Shown in pieces: positions 1 through 8,890 of a stretch of DNA of 25,329 nt (position 1 is its first letter; each line of letters begins with the position of its first letter). Origin of the DNA: a bacterium (lineage in GTDB: Bacteria; BMS3Abin14). Both the position numbers and the translations under genes were made by a program. Location of the stretch: the NCBI GenBank assembly GCA_020350725.1, contig CP070719.1, positions 2,688,749-2,714,077 on the forward strand. The letters run 5' to 3'. The notes below the pieces were generated by a model. It saw nothing but the letters and a program-made list of their open reading frames with translations. It had not been told where the DNA came from and did no database searches.

Positions 1-240
1 ATGATCGATCGACACAAGGCCAGGTGCTGAGGGAAGGGGTGTTGGGGATCGGACATGGGACAATAGAGCATTGGAGATTAATCCAAAGTCCCAGATCCAA
101 GATCCAAAAGGACAGTATACGATTAGAAAGCAGAGGATTAGGGATTAGAGCATTAGGGATTAGAGCATTAGAGATTGGAACATTGGAGATTGGATATTAG
201 AGCATTAGAGATCGGGGATTGGAGATCGGGGATTGGAGAG
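1..240. repeat. Degenerate 7-8 base period array in left-edge spacer
   Basis: No gene is visible here. Positions 81-111 contain heptads of the type ATCCAAA/ATCCAAG, a motif that recurs inverted near 2145-2175 and directly near 8638-8670. From about 121 to 240 the sequence is a run of units such as GGATTAG, AGCATTAG, AGATTGG and GGATTGG, mostly 7 and sometimes 8 bases long. Units vary in sequence but keep spacing. The array stops about 20 bases before the end of the HD-GYP gene (stop codon at 262). No promoter or terminator is evident. Confidence 0.75.
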
Positions 241-261
241 TGGAATGGGAGACGAAGCCCT

Positions 262-1554
262 TTACTGCTCACTTTCTGACCGGGGCTCGGCGAAAGGCCG
301 GATCATCTCGTCGTACCTCGTGCAGGCCGCCTCCTGGATGTTGCGGCGCAGATCGTTCAGGTCGTCGAACCTCGACTCCATGACCGACATGACCTCCGGA
401 TCCAGCTGCTGGCTGTCCGCGAGGTCCATTAAAAACCTCAGCGGCATATCCCTCGTCATAGCCTTGCGGTAAGGCCTGTCCTCCGTTACCGCGGTGAACA
501 CGTCGGCCACAGCCAGGATGCGTGATCCCAGGCTGATATCCATGCCGCCGCTGTGATTGGGATAGCCGCTTCCATCCAGACGCTCATGGTGTTGAGCGAC
601 CCATTGGCTGGCCTCACCCAGATCCGGCAGGGCGTTCAAGATCCTCGCCGCCCGCCGGGGGTGGTCCATGACGATGCCGTACTCCTCAGCGGATAGACGG
701 GCGGGTTTTTCGATGATCTCGGATGGCACTGCCAGCTTGCCCATGTCGTGAAGGTGTCCGGCGATCCTCATAAGCCGGCAGGTCTCCTCCGGCAGATCCA
801 TGGTCCGGGCGAGGGCCTCGGCAGTTGCGGCGACTCCACAGGAATGTGTGGCCGTGTAATGGCTCCTGTAGTCGATTATCCGGGACAGGAGAGTGGACAG
901 GTCCGAAAGGTCCTCCGGCTGAAGCACGGGCAAATGACCATCCAGCCTCTCCCGCAGCCGGGCTTCCAGGAACGGCGAGGCGGCGTTGAGCCAGAAGGAC
1001 TCCCTGAGGGCCAGGCTCATCAGGGGTTTGGACAGGGAAGGCATGAAGGTCGTTCCCATCCGTGACATGACGACATCCACGATGGGAATAACCTGGTCCA
1101 GGATATCCTTCTCCTCGTCCATGAGGATGGAGACCCGGTCGGCGAGGTGCAGGATGTGGCTCTGGATAAGTACCTGCCGGCCGTCGGGCTCCTCGTATCC
1201 CTGGGTCTGCCAGGGTAGATGGTGGTAGAGGATGATCAGGGCCACCCTTGAAAGCCCCGAGAACCCCTTGATCAGCTGATAGCCCAGGCGGGCATGCCGG
1301 TGAGGGTCGTCGAACTCGAAGTCCAGGGTGTCTAGCCTGTCCCGGAGGGAAAAGGCGCCGATATCGTGCAACAGGCCGGCGAGGACCAGTTCGGTCACCT
1401 GGTCGGCCTTCAGCCCATACTCCTCTCCCAGACGCATGGCGATGTAGGCAGCCCTCTTCTGGTGGTTGTGCACCAGTGGGCTGATCATGTCCATCACATC
1501 CGAGAGGACGATGGCCAGATCAAGAAGAGTTGTCCGATCCCTGTTCACCTGCAT
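262..1554 (-). CDS. Tandem HD / HD-GYP domain protein, probable cyclic-di-GMP phosphodiesterase
   Basis: A 430-residue protein with two HD-type modules. The N-terminal one shows H29/H31, HD at 63-64 followed by IG, and HH at 111-112. The C-terminal one is a full HD-GYP domain: HD at 269-270 in an HDMGK context, HHE at 322-324 and a DGSGYP motif at 327-332. HD-GYP proteins hydrolyse cyclic-di-GMP with a two- or three-metal centre, and the intact ligands argue for activity. The N-terminal HD module lacks a GYP motif and may be regulatory. No signal peptide or membrane helix is seen, so it is probably cytoplasmic. The ATG at 1554 has a GGGGAG about 12 bases upstream. It stands alone, facing away from the efflux operon, between two repeat arrays. 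The c-di-GMP role is inferred from the family. Confidence 0.88.
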   Translation of the reverse strand: MQVNRDRTTLLDLAIVLSDVMDMISPLVHNHQKRAAYIAMRLGEEYGLKADQVTELVLAGLLHDIGAFSLRDRLDTLDFEFDDPHRHARLGYQLIKGFSGLSRVALIILYHHLPWQTQGYEEPDGRQVLIQSHILHLADRVSILMDEEKDILDQVIPIVDVVMSRMGTTFMPSLSKPLMSLALRESFWLNAASPFLEARLRERLDGHLPVLQPEDLSDLSTLLSRIIDYRSHYTATHSCGVAATAEALARTMDLPEETCRLMRIAGHLHDMGKLAVPSEIIEKPARLSAEEYGIVMDHPRRAARILNALPDLGEASQWVAQHHERLDGSGYPNHSGGMDISLGSRILAVADVFTAVTEDRPYRKAMTRDMPLRFLMDLADSQQLDPEVMSVMESRFDDLNDLRRNIQEAACTRYDEMIRPFAEPRSESEQ

Positions 1555-2284
1555 CCTGTCCGCTCCCCGGTCCCTTTTAAGGCTCGATGGGACATGGTCC
1601 GCTATATGATAATTTTACCAGAGTATCGGGGTGGCGGCAGGAAAAGAAGGGGGAGGAGGCGATAACTGAGTCCAGAGCCCAGAGGCCAGGGTCCAGAGGG
1701 AGCGAAGGGGCGAAGGATATAATAGTTCTAAGAGATAAGTGATAAGAGATAAGTATACTGCGCTGTTACTTATCACATATCACTTAGCACTGTTGTCATT
1801 GCGAACAGGAACTCAAGTGAAGCAATCTCGGAAGACCCTGCTCGGGGGACGCGCTTTGGAAAAAGGAGCCAGGAGTCTGGAGCCAGAATTCAGGAGGAAG
1901 AGCCTTAACACAGAGGACACAGAGGCGTCCCTGGAGACGCCCCCACCCCTCGACAGGCTCGGAGCAGGCAGAGGGCCACAGTAATTGCGAGGGGGAGAGG
2001 GGGCGAACAAGCGGTTGTCATTGCGAACCGATACCTGTGTGAAGCAATCTCTAGCGGTGAACCGTAAACGGTGAACTGTGAACTCGTCTTTTCGAATCAC
2101 GAATCACGAATCACCAATCACGGCGGTTTCCCAAATGTGAACCGTCTTTTTGGATTTTGGACTTCGGATTTTGGATTCATTTCCTGATCACAAATCACGA
2201 GTCACCAATCAAGGCTGTATTCCAACGGTGAACGGTGAACTGTGAACCGGCAACTGTATTCGATATACCCGATACCGCAATCTG
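1555..2284. repeat. Gene-free mosaic of heptad-period repeats and REP-like palindromes
   Basis: This spacer is almost entirely repeats. In order: type A (unit GAGTCCA) at 1669-1700; type F (AGATAAG units facing CTTATCA/CTTAGCA units, able to fold on themselves) at 1727-1792; a degenerate type B palindrome at about 1793-1830; further A-like sequence near 1866-1890; type B at 2001-2049; type C (GGTGAAC/TGTGAAC) at 2054-2083; type D (ATCACGA/ATCACCA) at 2094-2124; C and E (GGATTTT/GGACTTC) at 2137-2180; D at about 2186-2208; and C at about 2222-2246. A to F have a 7-base period, while B is an interspersed palindrome-like element. The six-frame translations here come from stop-free repeat units and are not genes. 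Confidence 0.85.
2001..2049 (+). repeat. REP-like interspersed element, type B, copy 1
   Basis: A 49-base element with ATTGC and GCAAT near its ends. It differs by one base (A for G) from the copy at 25040-25088, and its core recurs in opposite orientation at 8699-8737. Inverted terminal arms and dispersed near-identical copies fit a REP/BIME-like element; the class assignment is inferred. Confidence 0.75.
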
Positions 2285-2327
2285 TTGACACCGGGCAGGC
2301 GGGCTGATATGTAAGCACTTACTTACA
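2285..2327 (+). promoter_or_regulatory. Promoter with overlapping TetR-type operator
   Basis: A consensus -35 TTGACA lies at 2285-2290. After a 17-base spacer comes a weak -10, TATGTA, at 2308-2313. Overlapping it is a palindrome at 2310-2327 with arms TGTAAG and CTTACA around CACTTA; a nested GTAAG-CA-CTTAC half is also visible. An operator covering the -10 box just before a TetR gene is the usual layout for autorepression. TetR control of the downstream efflux genes is inferred from gene order. Confidence 0.6.
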
Positions 2328-2350
2328 TTAGCAAACCTGGGGGATCAAAA

Positions 2351-2956
2351 ATGGCTGACCCGTTGGAAACGCGCGACAGGATTCTGGAGGCAACCCTGGA
2401 GCTCATCTCGGAAAAGGGTTATCTTGGCGCGACGACGCGTGAGATCGCCCATCAGGCCGGCGTGTCCGAGCTTACGATCTTCCGGAAGTTCGGCAAGAAG
2501 GAGAGGCTTTTCGAGGAAGTCCTCAAGACCTACACCTTCCTACCCCGCCTGAAGGACCTGATACCGGCCGTCGAGAACCTGCCGGTCCAGGAGGCTCTCG
2601 AGACCATCGGCATCCGGTTCCTCCGCACTCTCAAGGAGCGAAAGTGTTTTGTCCGCATTATGCTCTCCGAGATGAACACCTACCCGGAGAAGGTCCGGAA
2701 AGCTTACAGCCAGACCATCGAGGAGATGGTGCAGACCCTCAGGGGCTATCTGATCCGTCTGCAGGCCGCGGGGCAGCTTCGGGACGTTCCCCTGGACACA
2801 GCCGCCGTCTTCTTTCTGCGCATCCTGTTCACCACCTTCATGAACGCCGAGATCCTCAACCAGAGGGATCTCTCGCCGGCGGAGATGGAATCCACCGTCA
2901 GTCAACTGGTGGGGATCTTTCTTCACGGTGTCCTGGCTGAAGAGACCGCCGGCTGA
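2351..2956 (+). CDS. TetR/AcrR family transcriptional regulator
   Basis: A 201-residue protein of typical TetR length. Residues about 8-54 form the three-helix DNA-binding domain, including the conserved ATTREIA and GVSELTIFRKFGKKE stretches. The remainder is a helical ligand-binding and dimerisation domain that is too divergent to predict a ligand. The ATG follows GGGGGA at 2339-2344 with good spacing. It lies directly upstream of a TolC/EmrA/EmrB set in the same direction and just downstream of a palindrome overlapping its own promoter. A role as a local repressor relieved by an efflux substrate is inferred from that context; the regulator family is clear. Confidence 0.9.
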   Translation: MADPLETRDRILEATLELISEKGYLGATTREIAHQAGVSELTIFRKFGKKERLFEEVLKTYTFLPRLKDLIPAVENLPVQEALETIGIRFLRTLKERKCFVRIMLSEMNTYPEKVRKAYSQTIEEMVQTLRGYLIRLQAAGQLRDVPLDTAAVFFLRILFTTFMNAEILNQRDLSPAEMESTVSQLVGIFLHGVLAEETAG

Positions 2957-2985
2957 ATATTGCCCGACAACAGACCGAGGGAGTG

Positions 2986-4296
2986 ATGAAAAAATCAGCT
3001 GTGTTTCTGACCCTGTTTTCCCTTTACCATCTGGCCTTTACGGGAGGGGCTCACTCCCTGTCCCTTGCCGAGGGTCTGGCCATCGTCACCTCCGAAGGCA
3101 GGGACGTCAGGATCGCCGAGACCCGGGCACAGGCGGCCGAGGCCAGGCTTGATCTGGCGCGTTCCCGACGCCTTCCATCGGTTGAGACCTTCGCCGACCA
3201 GACGTGGCTCCGCTATCAGCCCGAGGCAAGGTTCGGGGGCGGCAGTACGTCACCCATCGCCGAAAAGGAGTCCCTCCGGTACGGCATCAGCCTGCACCAG
3301 CTCGTCACCGATTTCGGTCGCACCGGAGCCGGCATCATGGGGGCCGAAGCGAGGGCGCGGTCGCGTGACCTGTCCACGCGTCAGACCAGAAACGACTCCG
3401 CCATCGATTTTTTTGTCACCTATGTGGACCTGCTGGAGGCGGAACACCTGCTTGCCGTGGCCGATGAGGAGGTCAGGAGTTTCGAGGCCCACCTCTCGGA
3501 CGCCAGGGCCCTCTACGAGGAGGGGATGGTCACGGTCAACGACACTCTTCAGGCTGAGGTCAACCTGGCCGACGCCCTCCAGCGCCGCATATCCGTCCGT
3601 GACGACCGGGCCCTCAAGGCGGCACGGATCAACTATCTCCTCAGCCGGAACCTGTCCGATCCGGTGGTACCGGAGGAGATCGTCCCCTCTCCCCTTCCCG
3701 ACTTCACTGACGCGGATAACGCGGCCGACATCGCCCTGCAAACGAGGTTGGAACTGGAGATCCTCGATCTGGAGATCGACTTCCTGGAATCGGAAAGAGA
3801 GGAGGCCCGGGCGGATCACTACCCATCGGTCTTCGTCTCGGGTGGATATCTTTTCGAGGAAAACCGGTACCGGGTGCACGAGGACAACTGGTCCCTGACC
3901 GCAGGTGTAACCTGGGACCTCTACTCGGGAGGGAGCAAAGGGGCCGAGGTGGCCCGCGCCGAGGCGGAAGTGTCGGGCCTGCGCATTCAGCGGGAACGAA
4001 CCGCCGCAGCCATTCAGCTGGAGGTCAAGAAGGCTTTTCTGGCCCTCACGGGCTCCCGGGACAGGGAGGCGGTTGCCAAGAAGGCCGTACGCCAGGCGGA
4101 AGAGAGCCTGCGCCTCCAGCGCGCCAGGTACGAGGAGGGCGAGGGAACCGCCACTGAGGTCACCGACGCTGTGACCCTTCTCGCCCGGACCGAGCAGAAT
4201 TACTGGACGGCCCTCTATTCCGTCCGCCGGGCCGAGGCCGCCGTCCTGTACGCCACAGGGACGGATCTGGTGGAGGCACTCGGTAAGGAGAATTGA
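2986..4296 (+). CDS. TolC family outer-membrane efflux protein
   Basis: A 436-residue outer-membrane factor. The N-terminus (MKKSAVFLTLF, then a hydrophobic stretch to about residue 22) is a Sec signal peptide. Two OEP repeats follow, at roughly residues 25-210 and 230-425, rich in long heptad-like helices with the Ala/Glu/Arg/Leu composition of the periplasmic tunnel. A GTG sits at 2983 directly before the ATG at 2986; GAGGGA at 2977-2982 touches the GTG but is better spaced for the ATG, so 2986 was chosen. It starts about 30 bases after the TetR gene and precedes the adaptor and pump genes, completing a tripartite exporter. The substrate cannot be deduced. Confidence 0.9.
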   Translation: MKKSAVFLTLFSLYHLAFTGGAHSLSLAEGLAIVTSEGRDVRIAETRAQAAEARLDLARSRRLPSVETFADQTWLRYQPEARFGGGSTSPIAEKESLRYGISLHQLVTDFGRTGAGIMGAEARARSRDLSTRQTRNDSAIDFFVTYVDLLEAEHLLAVADEEVRSFEAHLSDARALYEEGMVTVNDTLQAEVNLADALQRRISVRDDRALKAARINYLLSRNLSDPVVPEEIVPSPLPDFTDADNAADIALQTRLELEILDLEIDFLESEREEARADHYPSVFVSGGYLFEENRYRVHEDNWSLTAGVTWDLYSGGSKGAEVARAEAEVSGLRIQRERTAAAIQLEVKKAFLALTGSRDREAVAKKAVRQAEESLRLQRARYEEGEGTATEVTDAVTLLARTEQNYWTALYSVRRAEAAVLYATGTDLVEALGKEN

Positions 4297-4424
4297 GGAA
4301 GGCCGAGGGACGAAGAACAAGGGGCCAAGAAAGAAGAGCCAAGGACCAAGGGATCAGAAATATATGCGGATTTCCTTTCACTTGACTCTTCGCCCTTAGC
4401 TCTAAGTACTTAGCACTCAGCACT
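4297..4424. repeat. Heptad repeat spacer (types G and F)
   Basis: Purine-rich heptads of the GAGCCAA/GGACCAA type run through 4300-4355 (type G). In-register CTTAGCA-like heptads fill 4381-4424 (type F; six units starting with CTTGACT CTTCGCC). The F array stops 18 bases before the next start codon, just upstream of its AGGAGA ribosome-binding site. The same G-then-F order recurs at 7313-7479. Confidence 0.8.
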
Positions 4425-4442
4425 ATTTTCAGGAGATCCTCC

Positions 4443-5624
4443 ATGAACGAAGTGGAAAAGCCGACCGAAGGCAACTCAAAGAAGAAGCGCAAGGCATTCG
4501 CCGTCGCCGGTATCGTGGTGGCCGCAGCTCTGACCGGCCTCTTTCTCTACCGGGGATATGCCAGGACCCATCTCAAGACGGATGACGCCTTCGTGGAGGG
4601 GGCCATTCACATTATCGCCCCCAGGATCCCGGGGACCGTAAACGAGGTCCTTGTGGTCAACAACCAGGCGGTGCAACGGGGAGATATTCTGGTCCGCCTT
4701 GACCCGGATATCTACGTCCAGAAGCTCGCCGAGGCGGAGGCGGGCCTGGAGGCGGAGAGCCGGAAGCTGGCCGAGTTCGAGGTTCAGGTCCAGGCACAGC
4801 GGACCCGGATCGCGGCCGCCCAGGCGGCGGTGGACAGGGCGGTATCAGCGAAGGCCGAACTGGAGGCCATGGTGGCGGTCAGGGAGGCCGATGTCGCGGC
4901 GAAGACGGCTCTCCTCGACCAGGCGGAGACAGATCTCAAACGGGCAGGGAACCTTTTGTCCAGGAATGTGATCCCCCTGAACCGTTACGAGACGGTAAAG
5001 ACCTCCCGGGACACCGCTGCAGCCGCTCTCAAGGCCGCCGAGGAGCTCAGACGGCAGGCCCAGGTCGCCCTGAGGGGACACGACAGCACCATCCATCAGG
5101 CGAGGGCCAACCTGAAGGCGGAGGGGGCCAACCTCACCCGCACCGAACAGGCTGTTCACACCCAGGCCATGCAGATCAGCAAACGGAGGGCGCAGGCCGA
5201 ATTGGCCCGCCTGAACCTCTCCTACACCGCCGTCGACGCCCCGGCGGACGGTTTTGTTACCCGAAAATCGGTGGAGGTCGGCAACCAGGTCCAGGCCGGC
5301 CAGCCCTTCATGAGTGTCGTCTCCCTCGCAGATGCCTACGTGGTGGCCAACTACAAGGAGACCCGCATCTCCGGAATCAGGCCCGGGCAGAGGGTGAAAA
5401 TGAGGATCGACGCCTATCCGGCCCGCAAGTTCTCGGGGAGGGTCGACAGCATCATGGCCGGAACCGGATCCGCCTTCACCCTTTTTCCGCCCGAGAACGC
5501 CAGCGGCAACTTCGTCAAGGTCGTTCAGAGGGTGCCGGTAAAGATCGTCTTCGACGACGTGGAGGAGATAAGGGACCTGCTCAGGGTTGGGATGAGCGTG
5601 ATCCCGACTATTCTCGTGGAATAG
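4443..5624 (+). CDS. emrA: HlyD/EmrA family membrane fusion (adaptor) protein
   Basis: A 393-residue periplasmic adaptor. A basic N-terminal tail (KKKRK) precedes one membrane anchor at about residues 18-36. Then come the first half of a biotinyl-lipoyl-like domain (about 50-88), a long Ala/Glu/Arg-rich coiled-coil hairpin (about 92-250), the second half of the lipoyl domain with the typical SYTAVDAPADGFV stretch (about 258-300), and a C-terminal beta-barrel. Family members link an inner-membrane MFS pump to a TolC channel. The ATG has AGGAGA at 4431-4436. Position between TolC and EmrB genes supports the assignment. The emrA symbol denotes the type, not a proven orthologue. Confidence 0.9.
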   Translation: MNEVEKPTEGNSKKKRKAFAVAGIVVAAALTGLFLYRGYARTHLKTDDAFVEGAIHIIAPRIPGTVNEVLVVNNQAVQRGDILVRLDPDIYVQKLAEAEAGLEAESRKLAEFEVQVQAQRTRIAAAQAAVDRAVSAKAELEAMVAVREADVAAKTALLDQAETDLKRAGNLLSRNVIPLNRYETVKTSRDTAAAALKAAEELRRQAQVALRGHDSTIHQARANLKAEGANLTRTEQAVHTQAMQISKRRAQAELARLNLSYTAVDAPADGFVTRKSVEVGNQVQAGQPFMSVVSLADAYVVANYKETRISGIRPGQRVKMRIDAYPARKFSGRVDSIMAGTGSAFTLFPPENASGNFVKVVQRVPVKIVFDDVEEIRDLLRVGMSVIPTILVE

Positions 5625-5629
5625 TCGGG

Positions 5630-5712
5630 AGGTAAAAGGTTAAGGGGGAAAGTGGAAAGAAGGATCTGCTTTCCATCTATAACCTTTCCCTTTCAACTTT
5701 ACCCTTTTCCCT
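5630..5712. repeat. Facing heptad arrays forming an imperfect hairpin
   Basis: 5630-5662 carries purine heptads (GGTAAAA, GGTTAAG, GGGGAAA) and 5682-5712 carries pyrimidine heptads (CCTTTCA, ACTTTAC, CCTTTTC). Because the two blocks are roughly complementary, the spacer can fold back on itself. No U-tract terminator is visible, so readthrough from the adaptor gene to the pump gene remains possible. Confidence 0.65.
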
Positions 5713-5788
5713 GACTGCGATCACCCATCCGTTCACATAATTTTTAGACCCCGATGTCACCGGTAAAGGGACGAGATCAGGAAAATCC

Positions 5789-7312
5789 ATGAGTGAGCAA
5801 ACCCGTCAGGTGAACAAGTGGGTGATCGCGGTCACGGTGATGCTGCCCACCCTGATCGAGATCATCGACACGTCCATCGTGAACGTGTCCCTGGATCACA
5901 TCCGTGGATCGCTCTCGGCGGGCATCGACGAGGCCACCTGGGCCATCAGCTCCTATCTGTTGTCCAACGCCGTCGTCATCCCCATGTCGGGCTGGCTCAG
6001 CCGCCTGTTCGGCAGGAAACGTTATCAGATCGGATCCATTCTCGTCTTCACCTTCAGTTCCTTCATGTGCGGGGCGGCGTGGAACCTTCAGAGCCTCATA
6101 TTCTTCCGGGTAATGCAGGGTCTGGGGGGCGGCGGCCTGGTCCCCGTCAGCCAGGCCATCCTTCTTGAGGCTTTCCCGAGGAAGGAACACGGCATGGCCA
6201 TGGCCATCTTCGGAATGGGGGCCATGGTCGGTCCGATCCTCGGCCCCCTTCTCGGCGGCCTGATCACCTATCACTGGTCCTGGCGGTGGATCTTCTACAT
6301 CAACATCCCCATCGGCCTGTTGTCGATCTTCCTGAGCGTGCTGTTCATCCACGACCCGCCGTACATGAGGAAAAGGGCCATGAGGATCGACTACCTCGGC
6401 TTCGCCCTCCTGGCCGTGGGCCTCGGTTCCATGCAGTACGTCCTGGACACCGGCCAGAGAAACGACTGGTTCGGCTCGGAAACCATCATCGCCTTCACCG
6501 TTCTCTCCATTGTCGCCCTGATTTTCATGACCATCAACGAACTGTACGCCGAGCATCCCATCCTCAACCTCCGTCTCCTCAGGGACCGGTCCTTCACCAG
6601 CGGCTGCATCGTGATGTTCTTCGTCTTCTTCAATCTGTTCGGCAGCATCGTCCTCCTGCCGATCTTCCTCCAGGTCCTGATGGGCTACACCTCGCTGCAG
6701 GCCGGACTGATCCTCGGGCCGGGCGGGCTGGCCTCCCTCATTACCATGCCCATCGTGGGCCGGCTCGTCTCCAGGGTGAACCCCAAGCGCATCCTGGCGG
6801 TGGGGATCCTCATCTGTTCCGGGACAACCTACGCCATGTCCCTGTTCAACCTGCAGACCGACTTCTGGACCTTCGTGTGGCCGCGGGTGACCCTGGGCAT
6901 CGGAATGGCCTGCATCTTCATCCCCACCACGACGCTTACCCTGTCCCACATCCCCAGGGAGAAAATGGGCGAGGCCACCTCCATCTACAACATGATCCGG
7001 AACCTGGGGGGCAGCATGGGGATCGCATATGCCATCTTCATGGCCACCCGAAGGGCCCAGTTCCATCAGGCCCGGCTGGTCGAGCACCTGACCCCCTTCG
7101 ATCCGTCCTACGTGATCGCCAAGGCCAGAGGGGCGGCCATTCTGTCGGCGAAGGGTGCCGGCTTCTTCCCACCCGATGCCGGGATCTATCGCCAGCTCAT
7201 GATGCAGGCGAACATGCTGGGGTTCAACGACTCCTTCTTCACCATCGCCGTGACCCTGTTCTGCGTCATCAGCCTCGTTCTGATCATGCAGAGACCGGAG
7301 GAGGGGCACTGA
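5789..7312 (+). CDS. emrB: DHA2 family (EmrB/QacA type) MFS drug exporter
   Basis: A 507-residue, 14-helix major facilitator transporter of the drug:H+ antiporter-2 type. Visible signatures are the helix-1 motif around IIDTSIVNVSLDHI (residues about 24-37), the motif-A-like loop SGWLSRLFGRKR (about 67-78), and antiporter motif C GPILGPLLGG (about 148-157). Family members expel hydrophobic compounds using the proton gradient, and with EmrA and TolC partners they export across both membranes. The ATG has AGGA at 5779-5782. It is the last gene of the efflux set. The long minus-strand frame opposite it is a GC-rich shadow. Confidence 0.93.
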   Translation: MSEQTRQVNKWVIAVTVMLPTLIEIIDTSIVNVSLDHIRGSLSAGIDEATWAISSYLLSNAVVIPMSGWLSRLFGRKRYQIGSILVFTFSSFMCGAAWNLQSLIFFRVMQGLGGGGLVPVSQAILLEAFPRKEHGMAMAIFGMGAMVGPILGPLLGGLITYHWSWRWIFYINIPIGLLSIFLSVLFIHDPPYMRKRAMRIDYLGFALLAVGLGSMQYVLDTGQRNDWFGSETIIAFTVLSIVALIFMTINELYAEHPILNLRLLRDRSFTSGCIVMFFVFFNLFGSIVLLPIFLQVLMGYTSLQAGLILGPGGLASLITMPIVGRLVSRVNPKRILAVGILICSGTTYAMSLFNLQTDFWTFVWPRVTLGIGMACIFIPTTTLTLSHIPREKMGEATSIYNMIRNLGGSMGIAYAIFMATRRAQFHQARLVEHLTPFDPSYVIAKARGAAILSAKGAGFFPPDAGIYRQLMMQANMLGFNDSFFTIAVTLFCVISLVLIMQRPEEGH

Positions 7313-7479
7313 ACAAGGAAAGGACAAAGGGCAAAGGGCCAAGTACGAAGTGGGATGTGTGTCACGCGGGACTTGAATGCAGGCTATGCAAACCGGGTCT
7401 GTCGATAATTTTATGCTATAAATATCCCTAAGCTCTTAACTCTTCGCCCTTAGCACTTATCTCTTAGCACTTAGCACTG
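7313..7479. repeat. Heptad repeat spacer (types G and F)
   Basis: The G array (GGACAAA, GGGCAAA, GGGCCAA) occupies about 7321-7343. Non-repeated sequence follows. The F array at 7428-7479 has seven in-register heptads, from CTAAGCT to CTTAGCA. It ends 18 bases before the ATG at 7497, next to GGGAGA at 7485-7490. The order repeats that of 4297-4424, showing that the spacer type was copied as a unit or built in the same way twice. Confidence 0.85.
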
Positions 7480-7496
7480 TTAGAGGGAGATCAACC

Positions 7497-8489
7497 ATGA
7501 AACAGAGATCACTTGGCAACCAGGGCCTGGCCGTATCCGCCATGGGCCTCGGCTGCATGGGCATGTCCGAGTTCTATGGAAAATCGGACGAAGCCGAGTC
7601 CATCGCCACTATCCACCGCGGCCTGGACCTGGGGGTCAATTTCCTGGACACGTCGGACATGTACGGCCTCGGCCGCAACGAAAAGCTGGTGGGCCGGGCG
7701 GTGAAAGGGATGAGGGACCGGTTCGTCATCGCCACCAAGTTCGCTGTCCTGAGGGGGGAGGACGGCAGTTTTGTCGGCGTCAGTGGCAAACCGGAATACG
7801 TCCGGTCCGCCTGCGAGGGAAGCCTTCGCCGCCTCGGAGTGGACACCATCGACCTGTATTACCAGCACCGGGTGGATCCCGAGGTCCCCATCGAGGACAC
7901 CGTCGGGGCCATGTCGGAGCTGGTTTCGGAGGGCAAGGTCCGGTATCTGGGCATGAGCGAGGCCGGCTCCGACACCCTTCGCCGGGCGTGCGCAGTGCAT
8001 CCCATCTCGGCCCTGCAGACCGAATACTCCCTGTGGAGCCGGGGCCCGGAGGACCGCATCATCCCCACCTGCCGCGAGCTGAACATAGGGTTCGTCCCCT
8101 ACTCCCCCCTGGGCCGGGCCTTTCTCACCGGAAAGTACCGCAAGGCGGCCGACTTCGAGGTGGAAGGGGACGTGCGGTCGATGCGCTTTCCCAGGCTCAC
8201 GGGGGAGAACTTCGAGAAAAATCTGGCCCTGGTGGAAAAACTGGAGGACCTGGCCTCCGCCAAGGGGTGCTCTGCCAGCCAGCTGGCCCTGGCCTGGGTC
8301 CTGGCCAAGGGAGAGGACATGGCCCCCATTCCCGGGACCACCAAGCGGTCCCACCTGGAGGAGAACGTCAGCGCCCTGGAGGTTTCCCTGACGCCGGCGG
8401 ACCTGGAGGCCCTGGAGGCTGCCTTCCCCCCCGGCGCCGCCGCCGGCACCCGGTACCACGAACAGGGCATGGCGATGCTGGAGGAGTGA
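7497..8489 (+). CDS. Aldo/keto reductase (NADPH-dependent oxidoreductase)
   Basis: A 330-residue (alpha/beta)8-barrel oxidoreductase. The catalytic tetrad is readable as D51, Y56, K81 and H124. The N-terminal [12 protein letters not shown] stretch and the C-terminal [14 protein letters not shown] cofactor-binding segment are typical of the YakC/AKR13-like group. Such enzymes reduce aldehydes or ketones with NADPH in the cytoplasm; the natural substrate cannot be predicted. The start has GGGAGA at 7485-7490. It follows the efflux pump in the same direction after a repeat-filled 184-base spacer. A shared role in detoxification is possible, but co-transcription is unproven. Confidence 0.92.
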   Translation: MKQRSLGNQGLAVSAMGLGCMGMSEFYGKSDEAESIATIHRGLDLGVNFLDTSDMYGLGRNEKLVGRAVKGMRDRFVIATKFAVLRGEDGSFVGVSGKPEYVRSACEGSLRRLGVDTIDLYYQHRVDPEVPIEDTVGAMSELVSEGKVRYLGMSEAGSDTLRRACAVHPISALQTEYSLWSRGPEDRIIPTCRELNIGFVPYSPLGRAFLTGKYRKAADFEVEGDVRSMRFPRLTGENFEKNLALVEKLEDLASAKGCSASQLALAWVLAKGEDMAPIPGTTKRSHLEENVSALEVSLTPADLEALEAAFPPGAAAGTRYHEQGMAMLEE

Positions 8490-8880
8490 GAGCCAGTTCA
8501 CGGTCCACCGTTGCCCGTTGAAAACCGTCGTGATTGGTGATTCGTAATTAGTGATTCGGAAAGACCAGTTCGCAGTTCACGGTTCGCCGTTGAAAAGCCG
8601 CCGTGATTGGTGATTCGTAATTGGTGATTCGGAAACGGATCCAAAATCCAAAGTCCAAAATCCAAAAAAAAGTTCATAGTTCGCCGTTCACGGTTAGAGA
8701 TTGCTTCACACAGGCATCGGTTCGCAATGACAACCGCCTTTTCCCCGTGTCTCCGCGTCCCCGTGTTGCCGCGTCCGCTTTTCGCCCCATCGCCTCTGCG
8801 CCCTCTCTGGACGCTGGGCTCTGGACTCTGGACTCATTTGTCCCCGCGTCTGCTCTTCGCTCCCTCTGGACTCCCCTCCT
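8490..8880. repeat. Inverted mosaic of heptad repeats and a REP-like element
   Basis: No gene is supported in this 430-base spacer. The order is C (8493-8520), D (8529-8558), C (8568-8595), D (8603-8632), E (unit ATCCAAA/GTCCAAA, 8636-8670), C (8672-8695), B (8699-8737), an 8-base-period block (CCCCGTGT, CTCCGCGT; 8743-8777), A (8803-8835), and an A-like remnant near 8856-8872. Read on the minus strand this is largely the order seen at 1669-2246 and partly that at 24936-25163, so the mosaic has a polarity and occurs in both orientations. Confidence 0.85.
8699..8737 (-). repeat. REP-like interspersed element, type B, copy 2 (inverted)
   Basis: Exact reverse complement of 25050-25088 over 39 bases, with ATTGC/GCAAT ends. 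It lies between a type C array and the 8-base-period block. Confidence 0.75.
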
Positions 8881-8890
8881 CAATTGATTC

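Noticed and set aside
121-240. Possible CRISPR array
   Set aside because: Units are 7-8 bases and contiguous, with no constant 24-40 base repeat and no unique spacers. The same applies to the other heptad arrays.
1739-2100. Short open frames on both strands in the 1.6-2.3 kb spacer
   Set aside because: They consist of stop-free heptad repeats and resemble the frames in other repeat mosaics, not proteins.
2086-2120. tRNA T-arm-like TTCGAATC sequences in spacers
   Set aside because: They are part of type D heptads. No acceptor stem, anticodon arm or CCA end can be drawn, and no tRNA gene was found anywhere in the window.
5777-7342. 521-residue minus-strand open frame opposite the EmrB-type gene
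   Set aside because: The plus strand encodes a clear 14-helix transporter. The minus frame is His/Asp/Gly-rich with no motifs, a shadow of GC-rich codons.
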